From Mermis nigrescens (taxonomy: Eukaryota; Nematoda; Enoplea; Mermithida; Mermithidae), in contig JAVLUZ010000721.1 of assembly GCA_036768485.1 (NCBI GenBank), positions 214,501 through 278,500 of the forward strand: 64,000 bases of DNA, read 5' to 3'. Within the stretch, counting starts at the first letter, position 1; the number at the start of each line of letters is the position of its first letter. Shown one piece after another: positions 22,641 to 33,598 of this stretch. The translations under genes and the position numbers were made by a program. The notes under the pieces are model-generated. The model saw only the letters and a program-made list of their open reading frames with translations. It made no database searches and had not been told where the DNA came from.

Positions 22641-23748
22641 GTACGTACCATTCCGATTATGGTCTAGTTAAGTCAATTTTATTGAATTTAATTTAATTTA
22701 CCTGATCAAAGTATAAATTTTGCGTAAAGTCGATCTTTTATTCTTAACTTTTAAAATATTTTCAGACGAGCTTAAGCAAGATCATAATTTTTATTAACTG
22801 TTCTATTTATGCATTTGAAATAATAAGAACATTGCAAATCGTGAAAATAAGCAACGAAACTGATTGCAACAAATTAATTTCGCAAGAGAACGAATTTTTG
22901 TACGATTTCAGCATCCTTTTTTGCAACTAAGGAAAAAGCAATCCAGCAAACCCAGATTTAACTAGCAAAGCCTCTACGAAAATTTTACGGACACCGTGCT
23001 TGTTCTTTTAACTGTGAAATCTTTTAAAGATGTCTCAGTCAGCTAAATTTAAAACTACAATTTTTGGCTGTCATTCTTAGCGAAATGCTGTTTATTTCAT
23101 AATGTTGAGCCATAAATCGTATGACGCATGTGCGTAAATTCAGAAGTTGAATCAGAGAGCAGTCAAAGTTTATAGAAACGAGATAAATTTTACGATGGAA
23201 TGGTTTATATGTGTATGCTGCCTATTTAGATTGACAGCCTGACATTTGAAGAAGTCCAAAAATTTTTTTCGTAAGTTGCGAATTATCTGAAAGTGAGAAC
23301 TATTTTACTTAGTTATGGAATGAGTCACACTCTATTTGGTCAGATTTTGAAATTTGAGGAAAAGACGGAAATTGAGTGAAGACAGATTAGAGAAAAAAAC
23401 TAACACACAATTACGCTCAACTGTAACACTTAGGGAATAGCATTTTTTGTGGTTTGTCGTGCAGTTGTTTTTGAATTTGTGTACAAAATTTCATTAAAAT
23501 CTGGTTGGCTATGGGAAAACAATGACCGATTTTCAGAGACTTGTTTTGTCATTATCAACAGCTGTGGATTGAGAGCCACATAAGTTATTTAAAAATTTAT
23601 TTATACATAATTTGCAATAAGTGTTCAAAATTTATTTTGTGCCGTAGCCACTGATTATTATTTCAAAATAAGACATCTGAAAACTGGTTATAACTGAAGG
23701 GCAACAAATTTAAAATTGATGAAATGTTGCATACAGCCTAGCTGCAAT

Positions 23749-24006
23749 CATAGGTGAGCAGCACCCTAATTCGGGGAGTGGGTTGCAAGATATTTTGAAA
23801 TGTCAAAAAATTGTCTTACAACTGGTGGTATAGCGGAAAACACCATTTTTCAACGTTTCTCATCGAGCAATATCCATTGGCATCAAAAAAATTGCGAAAA
23901 AAAAACAAAAAATTCAAAATTTGAATTCTGGGGGTTGGGTTATTTTGGTTTAAGGTATTCGATCTTCTGGGGGTGCATACCCCCAAAACCCCCACGCCCA
24001 CTTGTG
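23749..24006 (+). mobile_element. hAT MITE-1 copy in intron 1
   Basis: 258 bp, starting CATAGGTGAGC and ending GCCCACTTGTG, with perfect flanking octamers GCTGCAAT (23741-23748 and 24007-24014). Full-length body: ACCATTTTTCAACGTTTCTC, ATTGGCATCAAAAAA and GGGGGTGCATACCCCC. Confidence 0.85.
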
Positions 24007-24266
24007 GCTGCAATCAACTCCAATAAATTGTAGCTTTTTAGGTTCATACCGAGTTGTTAAGTATATGGACATTCTGACTACATACCTACCGATTTTGTTA
24101 TCCCACGCTAAATCTTTGGCTCAATTTGGGCTAAGTTAGTCGTCTTCTGATTTTTAAGAATCATTTTTAAGAATCCCTTTTAATCATAACTTGTTTTATA
24201 AGCGTGTTTATTCAGTTGCGTCATGGTCTGCATTTTCGGTATGAGATCCCAATTTAATTCGATAAG

Positions 24267-24333
24267 CATGTCGCAGAACACCGATGCGTGTCGCACAGAG
24301 CCAATCACCGACCCTCCGAATGATGAAGATCTA
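24267..24333 (+). CDS. Small secreted protein, exon 2
   Basis: One base plus 22 codons after the acceptor GATAAG|C, ending at the donor GATCTA|GTGAGA. It enters in phase 2 and leaves in phase 0, exactly as exons 1 and 3 require. It codes for SQNTDACRTEPITDPP then NDEDL: one cysteine, acidic and proline-containing. The phase match on both sides is the main support for this short exon. Confidence 0.5.
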
Positions 24334-24990
24334 GTGAGACATTGCTATTTTTGGCTATAATTTAACTTGCGCATTTCCATCCTGATTATCAGGAAGTGAG
24401 CAGAATTTTGTTGCTGTGAGATCGAAAATCGGGGCGTTCATATAAATTTGTAGATCCGTTTTCTGTGAGAATGCATAGGCTTGAAATTTACCTGATTACA
24501 TCATTAGGTCAGAGTTAAAAGTCTTTCTAAGTGGAGATAGTCGGTAGCAGTGCGTGAAGTTCCTCGAAGTTTCTTGATATTGGAGAGAAAAACTTGCTAC
24601 AACGAGAACAAGCGTTGTTTTCATAGAGAAGTTGAACCTAGTCGTCAGAATAACTTGCCATGGAGTTTTTTCTTTTCGCCGAGGTACCTACATAAGTCAT
24701 TAAAGTAATGTTGAAAATATTATTAATCGAAGTCATCAAACGAAGGACAGCTTCATTCGAGCAGTCTTAAAAATTGGTGTAAAGGTAAAAACCAATTAAA
24801 ATTAATCTAATAAATTTGTCAAAAAAATTATTTTATATATTTCGGCTTTATTTTTACGGTATTTTTTCGAAAAACTTCTTCCTTTTTGACTTCAATGACT
24901 TTTCCAGACCCTAGAATGCAGATTTAATCATGTACCTACCTACCTATATTTCCGGACGCTTTATGTATCGCTACGTATTGTTGACTTTAG

Positions 24991-25194
24991 GCATATTGCT
25001 TGCACGCGGCGACAGGCAGTGTCCTGCACGTCGTCAACGTTGACAAGTATGGAAATGAGGGAAGATCTAATATAGTGGTAAAGAGTCGCAGTGGATTTTT
25101 TTGCAATTCAGCGCTAAATAAGTGCTTTCTGCAACAAAAAATGATGAACGACTACAAATCCGCACGAACCGGTCGAATGTTGAATAGCATTTAG
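24991..25194 (+). CDS. Small secreted protein, exon 3 (cysteine-rich C terminus)
   Basis: Sixty-seven codons after the acceptor TTGACTTTAG|GCA, phase 0, ending in TAG. Three cysteines (AYC, then GFFCNSALNKC) join the one in exon 2 to give four in a mature protein of about 100 residues. Basic sites (EGR, VKSRS, ARTGR) could be prohormone-type cleavage sites, so a neuropeptide precursor is one reading; a four-cysteine secreted effector is another. The three exons together give 120 residues. No homologue is recognised. Confidence 0.55.
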   Translation, partial: AYCLHAATGSVLHVVNVDKYGNEGRSNIVVKSRSGFFCNSALNKCFLQQKMMNDYKSARTGRMLNSI

Positions 25195-25422
25195 TGAATG
25201 TGACATTTTTTTATTTATCGCTGCATTATTCCATATTATGTGATTCTTCTCGATTGCTAAATAATTGATTATTCGCCTTAGCTTTGAGGTTGTTTGCATT
25301 TTTTTAGATTAAAAATGAATGAAATAATGATGCCAATCAAGCTAAGTATCGAATAACATATGAAACTGAATCGATGAACTTTTGGAATGATGCTGAAAAC
25401 CGTGCTAGAAATATTATTAATC

Positions 25423-25428
25423 AATAAA
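25423..25428 (+). promoter_or_regulatory. Possible polyadenylation signal of the secreted-protein gene
   Basis: AATAAA about 230 bases after the stop codon; no other canonical signal is nearer. Confidence 0.4.
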
Positions 25429-25688
25429 GAAGAGTTTATTTTAAGAAAAAAATAGAAGGCGTTAAGGCCGCTGAGGCCGGCTAAAGAATATATTAGAACA
25501 AAAAACATGATGAATCCATCCGTATGAAAATGCGCCTAAAATTTAGATATTCAAATTGTTTGTTGCAAAGGCTTACCTAAACGCTTAAAAATGAAAGTTA
25601 AAGGCTTCGGGTAGCCGGCGAATAGAAAGCAAATATTTTTTGCTGGATTTTCCACCTTCTGATCTCTAGAGCACTAATACTCAAACTA

Positions 25689-25848
25689 TAGTCTGTTTCA
25701 CATAATTTCGTGCGTAAATTCTAAGAATTTTCAACGACAGTAAGCCGAGGGTTACGATTGAATCAGATCAATGCTATAATCGCAATCTGTCAGCTTACTG
25801 TCGGAGATAATATTAAAATTTATGACCGAACTTGCGTGAAACAGACTA
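25689..25848. mobile_element. MITE, TAGTCTGTTTCA family, intact
   Basis: 160 bp with inverted ends TAGTCTGTTTCACATAA and TAGTCTGTTTCACGCAA and a TA on both sides (25687-25688, 25849-25850). Inside, a second inverted pair, CGACAGTAAGC and GCTTACTGTCGG, shows it is a long hairpin. Confidence 0.8.
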
Positions 25849-26111
25849 TAGGTGTAAATTGCCAATATGACTGAATTCACCGTCTACGTATGCCAAGAAG
25901 CATCGAGTATCGTGTTTTTCTTTTTTTGATCCGCATGTTATGTTCACGACACTCATTTAATGTTTTGTTCCTGTCAATGAACTGACTTCATTCTGGTAAA
26001 CGCAAAACCAATTCAGTCGCCGTTTTTTTTCAAATGTTATTTTTTGAGATTATCGATTTTAGGTGATATTAAAGTTTAGGCCGATAGAGCGTATACGTAC
26101 GTATGTAACTA

Positions 26112-26654
26112 TAGTCTATTTCACTTATTCTACAGCCTCTTCTGTAAATTTTTTGAAGGCCGCAGTATGCCTGACTAGGTGATTTATGGTAACTCGACAG
26201 AAAAAAATGAGTGGGGCGAGCGGCTGTCACTCTTTCATTTTTAATGCACTCAGCCGTTTATATAGATTTACATAATTCAAGTATCTATGTAAAGAGTGCT
26301 GGGACATACTAAGTGTGCTAAATAAAAATATCGCGCCTGAATTCGAACCCGTGTTGCTTTGACGAAAATCAGACATTCTTTACTGCACTAAGCAGAAGCT
26401 TCCAGCGATGTTTAAAATGTTAGTCTATTGCGTTTAACGGTCAATTTATGACAAGCTGAATGCGCGAGTTCCATCGTTGCATGATTCGCTGGAAGACAAG
26501 GAGAAATTATGCCGTAAAACATTTTATAGAAAAATCCTTCCTCCCTACGTGACTACAGTGATCTCTAAATGACCTACAGTAAGTAGGAAAGATGGACATA
26601 CTGTAGCCTCTGCGAAGATTTTCTAAAAAGCTCTCAGATAAATGAAACAGACTA
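26112..26654. mobile_element. 543-bp MITE, TAGTCTGTTTCA superfamily, with possible SINE inside
   Basis: Ends TAGTCTATTTCACTTATTC and (reverse strand) TAGTCTGTTTCATTTATC, with flanking TA at 26110-26111 and 26655-26656. The interior contains a tRNA-like segment on the minus strand. Confidence 0.65.
26190..26420 (-). mobile_element. Possible tRNA-derived SINE
   Basis: Read on the minus strand, CTTAGTGCAGTAAAGAATG resembles a Pol III A box (TRGYNNAGY...) and GGGTTCGAATTC, about 35 bases further on, is a good B box (GGTTCGANNCC). An AT-rich unrelated body with TATTTAGCACACTTAG follows. The cloverleaf arms do not pair well enough for a functional tRNA. Confidence 0.4.
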
Positions 26655-27347
26655 TAATGATGTTTGCATTTCCCTAGGATTGAATCTTTGGCGCTATTTT
26701 CGGTCATTTCGTTCCATCGACCTCCCATCCAAATGTGGTTGCACTGCAGCCCAAGTTAGCGGATATCCATGTAAAAAGAGATTTATTTAGTGTAAATACA
26801 ATCCTATTTTCTCATCTTAAAGTTGGTAATATCACTGAATATGAATATGCTCAAAAATGCTCATTTCTTACTGCTGTATACTTTTTCATATAGCTTGAAC
26901 AGTAAAAAACGATGCAAGTGGTGCTAAAATGAGGAGACGGAGTTATAGGCACAAAGCTGAGAAAGGTAGTTAAAAAATGCTGATAGGCTGACTGGCTTGA
27001 ACGCCGTTAGCTCATGATAAACGGAAGTTAAGCTGATTTAACCTAACAAAGACATTTTTAATACGTGTAGCTAGTAATAATATATGTAGGTACAAGTAAA
27101 GCACAAAGCAGAAGCATGCATCTCATCATAAAATATATGTGGGTAATAAAACTTAGGGGAATCCAATTGTGAGCTGATGTGATGCGCGCGCTGGCGCGAC
27201 TGAGAATTCAGTATTGCAATGTCACACGAACTTTGCTAGTGAATCAACGATGGATTCTCGGAATCAGTGTGTGGCTCTCATGAAATCTTAATGACTTTGC
27301 CCGTAACTTCATGCGTCATCCGTCGAAATCGGAGATGCTCGAGAAGA
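26655..27347. other. Non-coding, no recognised element
   Basis: No gene supported. A GC-richer patch with GATGCGCGCGCTGGCGCG occurs near 27180-27200. Confidence 0.35.
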
Positions 27348-27600
27348 ACCATGACCATGGGCGTGGAGTTTTGGGGGTCTACACCCCTACAATCTGAAAA
27401 ACCTCCCGCATAACTCGATAATCCCCCAGAATTGAATCTGAATCTTTGACCGGTTTTGGCTCCCCCTCTATTTGGCTACTGCTTATACATGATCTTCGGG
27501 GGTTGGGAAGGGGTTTCAACCCACCCTCCCGCCAGAAAAATTTTCACCCTACGGAAAAATTTTTTCACCCTCCCCAGAAATGTAATTTTCCAAATCCTCA
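27348..27600 (-). mobile_element. Degenerate hAT MITE-1 related sequence
   Basis: CCATGGGCGTGGAGTTTTGG followed by several CCCCAGAATT-type boxes, as in the reverse-oriented MITE-1 copies, but shuffled and without a clear right end. Confidence 0.4.
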
Positions 27601-27925
27601 GAATTAATTTCACATTTTCGAAGTGAGGATTCGAACTAATTCATCGTTTAAGAAAAGCTAAAAATTAAGCGATTACAATCGATATAAAATTAAAAGCGAA
27701 ATTTAAAAAGTTAAGAAATGGTGGTATGGCAGAAAAACACCATTTTTCAACGTTTCTCTTTGAGCACTATCTATTTACATTAAAAAAGTGCGCAAAAAAC
27801 AAAAAAAATTTCAAAAATTGAATTCTGGGGGGTATTTTGGTTTTTCGGGGGGAGGGGGTATTTTGGTTTCCAGGGCGTATTTTGGTTTCTGGGGGGTGCA
27901 TACCCCCACAACCCCCACGTCCAGG

Positions 27926-28170
27926 CAGTGGCGGATCGAGGATTTTCCTAAGGGGGTGCGGTACCCCCTAAGGGGGGCGGTACCCCTAAGGGGGCGGTAC
28001 CCCTAAGGGGGCGGTACCCATAAAGGGGGTGGAACCATGACTTGGGCGGAAAAATTAGCCGATTTAACCCGAAAATCGCTAAAAATCGCTCAAAAATCCT
28101 TAATTTTGCGCACTATTTTGGGCTATTGAGGGGCGGCTGCCCTTCCCCAACCCCCATAAATCCGCCCCTG
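27926..28170. mobile_element. hAT MITE-3 (CAGTGGCGGAT ends), nested in MITE-1
   Basis: The left end CAGTGGCGGATCGAGGATTT and the right end (reverse strand) CAGGGGCGGATTTATGGGGG are inverted. The octamer CGTCCAGG is duplicated perfectly at 27918-27925 and 28171-28178. CAGNGGCGGAT ends are common among hAT-type MITEs. Inside is a GGGGGCGGTACCCCTAA minisatellite. Confidence 0.8.
27948..28035 (+). repeat. GGGGGCGGTACCCCTAA minisatellite
   Basis: Four to five copies of a ~17-20-bp unit, each containing the palindrome GGTACC, within MITE-3. Confidence 0.85.
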
Positions 28171-28309
28171 CGTCCAGGTATGGCAGTATGCACCTATATT
28201 CTGTTTCACACAACTTCAAAAAGATTTTAATACTTGTAAATGTAAGTGTTGTCGGTTCCAAGTTTACCTGAATACGTCTAGGATGCTACGGCCTGACAAA
28301 GGGGTCGTA

Positions 28310-28500
28310 AAGACAAGTGGGCGTGTGGGAGGTGAGTTTGGTAGGGTACGCATCCTCCTAGAAAGCCGAAGCACCCACCCCAGAAACCAAAATACCCCTA
28401 CCAGAATTTAATTTTTGAATTTTTGTTTTCTTCGCAATTTTTTTATGCCAATAGATGATGCTCGATGAGAAATGTTGAAAAATAATGTTTTCAATCGTTG
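28310..28500 (-). mobile_element. Partial hAT MITE-1 copy
   Basis: AAGTGGGCGTGTGGGAGG, C-run boxes and TTATGCCAATAGATGATGCT followed by GATGAGAAATGTTGAAAAAT: the reverse-strand family order with many changes. Confidence 0.6.
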
Positions 28501-29939
28501 AGAATTAGATATCCATTTTTTATCACGCCAACTATTTCGGGCTGGTGGGAGCGCCACCTGCCCCTTTAATCCCTTGTTACAGGCGTATATCCTATAATAA
28601 TGTAATTTTACACAGTAAAACTTCACATGCTTATCAATTGCTATGCACAGATCATTATTGTTGCTTCTGTGTAAAGCGCTTTTGTAATCGATTTAAATTG
28701 ACTCGAAATTGGCAATTCATGCACAACGTTTCCTGGAATGACGATGTCCGTTTAACTTTAAGAAAAATTAAAAAAAAATTGTTGAAATTGAGCAGAATTT
28801 AGTTAACATGAGTGTATGATGCAAAGCACCGAAAGTCTTCTTGACACTTTAGAGCCAACTTTAAAAAACCTTATAAGAGCCATTTTCTACGATTATTTTC
28901 CGGAAAATCGACCATTCAGGGTAGTAGTCGCAAATTCACTAGATGGGCGGATTGAGGGAGGAAATTCAAAACCTTTCGTTCGTCTACATCAATTTTGTGG
29001 TGCTTCCAGGTATTAAGCTATTCTTAAAGAAATTTAATCTTTTTGCAACAAATTGTTTGAAATTACGAAAGTTTTCTGAAAAAATTTTGCACCAGGAATT
29101 ATTTTTAAATCGACAATATGTAATGGCGAAAAACGCTACTCTGCGCGTGAGTAGTGGGCTTTGAATTTATTTTTGACTGTTTTAGAAAAACGTTGGGGCA
29201 CCGTCCTACCCTCACAAAAATTCTATATCCGCTACTGGATCATAGGTCATTTTGCGGGGTCATTAACGATTCTGGAGGGTCAGCCCAAAGTCTCTAAGAA
29301 CACGTATGGCGGCTGCCTTCTCATTGGCCAAAAGAATGGATGTTTTTTATACAGATTTTTGACCATTTCTCAAATTTTTATGATGCGTTGCGACCAGAAA
29401 TACATATGTATATGTAGGTATTTACTTTCTTAGACGCCTAAAAACAATATTTTTCCGCCGTGAATGTTTTTGTACCGACTGGTTAAAGGAGCATTAGGCT
29501 ACTATTTCATCATGATTTTCTCCTATTTTAAGCATAATTCCTAAGAGATTACGTTTTGCAAGTCAGGTTTCAATCGGCTATATTGTACCAAGCGCACGAA
29601 TAAACGAAGCAATTATTCATTAGATACAAGTGTAAGTGACAGAATTTTTGCGCTATGGGCCAAATTAGCAATTTTATCTATAGTTTGTTCAATTGACACG
29701 AGTTTTTTTTCCAAATGTTGTCAAAATTTTTTATGTTTCATGTCTAGAGAGAATGAGCACTGTTCGAAACGTAAAAAAATGTTTTTGACGAACGCATACC
29801 CATCGTTTTTAGCTAAAAAAAGACTTGTTAAAACTTTCGAAGCCACCTCCATATATGTCTTTTCAAGAACCTGTTTTTTGATGCTTCTGACGATGCATGT
29901 TTTCTTGCAAAGTCATAAAATATATTACAGCTAAAGGCA
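28501..29939. other. No supported gene; one orphan frame
   Basis: A frame at 28816-29016 starts MMQSTESLLDTLEPTLKNL and has amphipathic, protein-like composition with a possible donor (TTCAGG|GTAGTA at about 28920). There is no homology I recognise and no partner exon was found, so it is not called as a gene. Part of 28618-28720 is a diverged match to about 21965-22060. Confidence 0.3.
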
Positions 29940-30280
29940 GCCGTGAAATTATTAAGATTTTTTCAAAGGTCAAAAATGACCTTACAAATGGTGGTATGGC
30001 GGAAAAACACAATTTTTCAACGTTTCTCATCGAGCAATATCCATTGGCATCAAAAATTTGAAAAAAAATTTTCAAAAATTGAATTCTGATGGGTTCTGGT
30101 GGTGCATGCTCCCCAAACACCCCCACGCTCAGGTATTCTCGGCAGCATAGATGGGCAGCAACCAAATTCTGGGGGTCCGATGAGGCGAAATCTTCGAAAA
30201 TACAATTCTGGGGTCTATCGATTTCGGGGGCGGGCAAGCCGGATTTTGAGGGTCCAGCCAAACCCCAATTCTATGTGTGA
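29940..30280 (+). mobile_element. hAT MITE-1 fragment followed by a second partial copy
   Basis: The body runs from GATTTTTTCAAAGGTCAAAA to a changed G-run box and CACGCTCAGGTATT. At once a second left end begins (ATAGATGGGCAGCAACCAAA TTCTGGGGG), so two insertions abut. Confidence 0.6.
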
Positions 30281-30502
30281 CCGGCAATATTTTACGTGGG
30301 ACATCAGCTATTTTTGGAGTCAAGCGATAATACCTCTCCAACTCCTTCCTAAAAACGCTCAGATTATGACTCAGCATGTTTTTCAATAATCTTTTTATTT
30401 AAATGCTTGACTAGAGAGATTTTTCTCGGTGAATCTTCCAATGCAGTGGGTTCAATAAGAATTTTTTGTGTGGGTCTATCGATACAGCCAAATTAAAATA
30501 AG

Positions 30503-30662
<160 letters not shown>

Positions 30663-31229
30663 TAGGTTCAGCTCAAAGTCATTCGCATGCCTCGTGTCGC
30701 GTGACTCAAAAACTAAAGTTTAGAAAAGAAAAGCTCTTTTCAACGTTTTGTTCATGGTGATGCATTGGAGAGAAGCATAAAACTTGCTGCGAATTCTCTG
30801 ACATGATACCATTTCTCTCCCTCATCGCTGATTTATTATTACTGTATAATTTTTTCACTGCACAAATGGCTTCATGCTCTGGTAGCGGCTGGTTGCTTTT
30901 AAGTCTAACTAGCAGATGGGGCGCTTCGCTGCCCCATCTGCTAGAGTGTTTGTAAACAAATAATATCTTAACCAGTAATTAGTATAAAAAATTGAATGAC
31001 TCTGCAATGAATCGGCGAGCGGTTTTTATATTTTTTATGTCTAGCTGAGCGAGCTGTCCGGCGTTGCCCTGGCTGAACTTAGGCCTGATAGCTGCATGGG
31101 ATTGAGATGTCTCTTGTACTTTTTTATTTTTCGGGACTTTTGATGTTTTTGGGATATTTCTAAAAAAATTGTTGGTAAAAACATATTGTATTTTTTTAAA
31201 TTTTTTAAAACTGTCTTTTGTCAACCATT

Positions 31230-31600
31230 TCTTTGATTAAATCCATATTTCTGACGTTATAGAATGGTTCTGAGAATTCTTTCTCCTAAATCATATTTTT
31301 GATGTTCTGGGATGTTCTGGAAATTATACCATTAGATGGGTTTGGGATGTTTAAGAATTTTGTTTGATCATAACCATATTTTTAACGTTTTGGAATATTA
31401 AAAAACTTTTTTGGTCCAAAACCATACTTTTGATGTTTTTAGAGGTTTAAAATTTTTTTTTTGGTCAAAACCACATTTTTGATGTTTTGGGGTGTGTGAA
31501 AAATTTTTTTTGGTCAAAACCATTTTTTTGATGTTTTGGGATGTTTAAAGATTTTTTTGGTGCAAACCATATTTTTGATGTTTTGGGACACCAATCTTAC
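31230..31600 (+). repeat. ~50-bp tandem repeats in the left arm (TTTTGATGTTTTGGGATGTT)
   Basis: Seven or so imperfect copies of a unit with CATATTTTTGATGTTTTGGG and TTTTTTTGGTCAAAACC. The mirror array lies at 41590-42130. Confidence 0.85.
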
Positions 31601-31835
31601 AGCACAGGATATGTTATAGCACTGGGTATGGTATATCACGTCTATCTTGTAGCATGGGGTATATTATATCACTTCATATCCTGTAACAATGGGTATGCTA
31701 TATCACGTCCTATCTTATAGCATGGGGCATGTTATATCACGTCCTGTTGTATAGCATGGGGTATGTTACATCACGTCCTATTGTATAGCATTGAGTATGT
31801 TGTATCACGTCCTATCTTATAGCGTCGGGTTCAAC
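31601..31835 (+). repeat. ~34-bp tandem repeats in the left arm (GCATGGGGTATGTTATATCA)
   Basis: Six or so copies of GCATGGGGTATGTTATATCA followed by CGTCCTATCTTATA. The mirror array at 41020-41530 is about twice as long. Confidence 0.88.
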
Positions 31836-32717
31836 TTTGTACAATGTTCAACTTTGCCCTCATTGTAAACAAATGCTAAAAGTTGCATATTAAATTAGCC
31901 GCTAGAAGCAAAAACATTTGGATTTGTATTTTCGAAAGCCGCATGTTCGCTGCTTTCGATTGCTTCGCATTAAATTTCACGCGCGCTGGTTTACAAGGTC
32001 AAAAATTTTGACTTGGTGCAAGCTCTTTTTCAGTGATTAATCATCTTTATAAGTACCCGTACGTGATTTCCTTTCAGCCCGTCTCATACATGTTTTATGA
32101 TGACGGATCGTATATTTAAAGTAGCGAATATGGAATCAGCGGTCTCAGAAACCTCAGGGGCCAAATTTTGGAAGCAACAGTCAATCTGTGCTTCTGCAAA
32201 AAGACAAAAACCTAAATTTCACGCTATGCATAGGGTACCTTTGGGCTCCCGTATCTCAGAAACCAATCCGTGAATTTTCTTCAAATTTTACAGTAAGGTC
32301 AGTCATAAGATGTTCAATAATTGGTGAAAACTTTAAAAAATTTATTCGCTGCGATTTAAGATATTTGATCAAATACACTTGTAAATCACGTTTTTCTTAC
32401 GGCATCACATCAGTTTACACTGTAGTGTAAAGTAGTTTACACCAGTCGATAGCGCATGAAAAGTTGATCTAGGGTGGCTTTAAAATTTTACCCTGCGGAA
32501 ATTGCATAAGCGGCTAGAGCTACCAAAACCTTTTACATAAATCCGTAGTTTCCGGTTTTCAGGAGTCCGAACAAGCCATTTTAATCAAAAAATTGTAATT
32601 AGCGCCCGAGAATACCCATTGAGTGAAAATATAAGTATCACAAAATTATCCAGTAAAAACTTTTTTGCCTCACAGACACACACACACTTACACACAACTC
32701 GAAATTAATATTATAGA

Positions 32718-32851
32718 TTGCTGATGTTTAATGTGCATTGCTTAATATGTGGCACATCTAACGAACTGCAGCAACAACCTAAAGCGTGAAATATTCTGTT
32801 ACAGTAATAAGTTGTAAAGCGAAAATGGGCCGTTTGGAATGGAACGGACTA
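32718..32851 (+). mobile_element. 5'-truncated copy of the 59581 MITE
   Basis: CACATCTAACGAACTGC, CAGTAATAAGTTG and GCGAAAATGGGCCGTTTGGA follow the order of the last ~130 bases of the MITE at 59581-59835, and the copy ends GGACTA before TA. Confidence 0.75.
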
Positions 32852-33156
32852 TAGTCTTGCATTTCACTATGAAAAAATTCCGCAGTATTTTCTGTGAATA
32901 CCGGAAATTAGTTGCTTATTTTTGCATGCTTCTAATATTCAATCGTTTAAATTAATGCTCGGGGCCATGCATAAATACACAGCTAAAAAATGTGTGTACG
33001 GCGCGAAGGGCCGAACTCCGACACTTTTGAAGCCAAAAACGAACTGAAAACGTTTAAAATGCACTCTTCTTACAGTTTTTACGAATCGACAATTCTAGGG
33101 CTTCGCAGCCATTTTGCGGGGGTCAGTAGCATAGGTAGGCGGCTCCAAAGTTCTGG

Positions 33157-33560
33157 GGCTCGTTGCATAAAAGACTTGTAGTCGCTACAAGTCTTACAAG
33201 CTACAAGTTACAAATGAATTCCGTTGCATAAAACTATTAGCAACAAGTTACAAGCTACAAGTCCCACAAGTGCAAAACTACAAGTTTTACAAGTCTTGTA
33301 GCTACAAGTCTGCGTTGCATAAAATCACTGGTAATTGCTACAAGTTCTATAAGTCGTACAAGACTTGTAGCTACAAGTGTAGGTTGCATAAAACTACTAG
33401 CTACAAGCTACAAGCTACAAGTCCAGGGCATGCACATATCATTAGACAAAAATGGAAATTACAAGTCGTATTAGTAACGCGTTGCATAAATATATTAGTA
33501 CTACAATTGTAGGTTGGAGACTTGTAACTCGTAATGCATTTTTTACAAGTCGTTTTTGAC
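33157..33560 (+). repeat. Left subterminal array of ACTTGTA/TACAAGT motifs
   Basis: More than twenty copies of TACAAGT or its complement, many paired as palindromes (ACTTGTAGCTACAAGT), with GTTGCATAAAAC(T)A repeated five times. Likely transposase or Myb-protein binding sites; that role is inference. Confidence 0.8.
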
Positions 33561-33598
33561 TTGTAAATCGGGAATTTTTCCTTGTTTTATTAAAAATT

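Larger units (their letters stand above)
27715..28183 (+). mobile_element. hAT MITE-1 copy interrupted by MITE-3
   Basis: Starts within the family body (AATGGTGGTATGGCAGAAAA), continues to the G-run box and the end motif CACGTCCAGGTATG, which is split by MITE-3 (27926-28170). The left terminus is missing. Confidence 0.65.

Noticed and set aside
26338..26420. Functional tRNA gene on the minus strand
   Set aside because: A and B boxes are present, but acceptor and anticodon stems do not pair convincingly. A SINE relic is more likely.
28816..29016. Protein-like frame starting MMQSTESLLDTLEPTLKNL
   Set aside because: Plausible composition and a possible donor, but no homology recognised, no partner exon, and no promoter or poly(A) signal that I could support.
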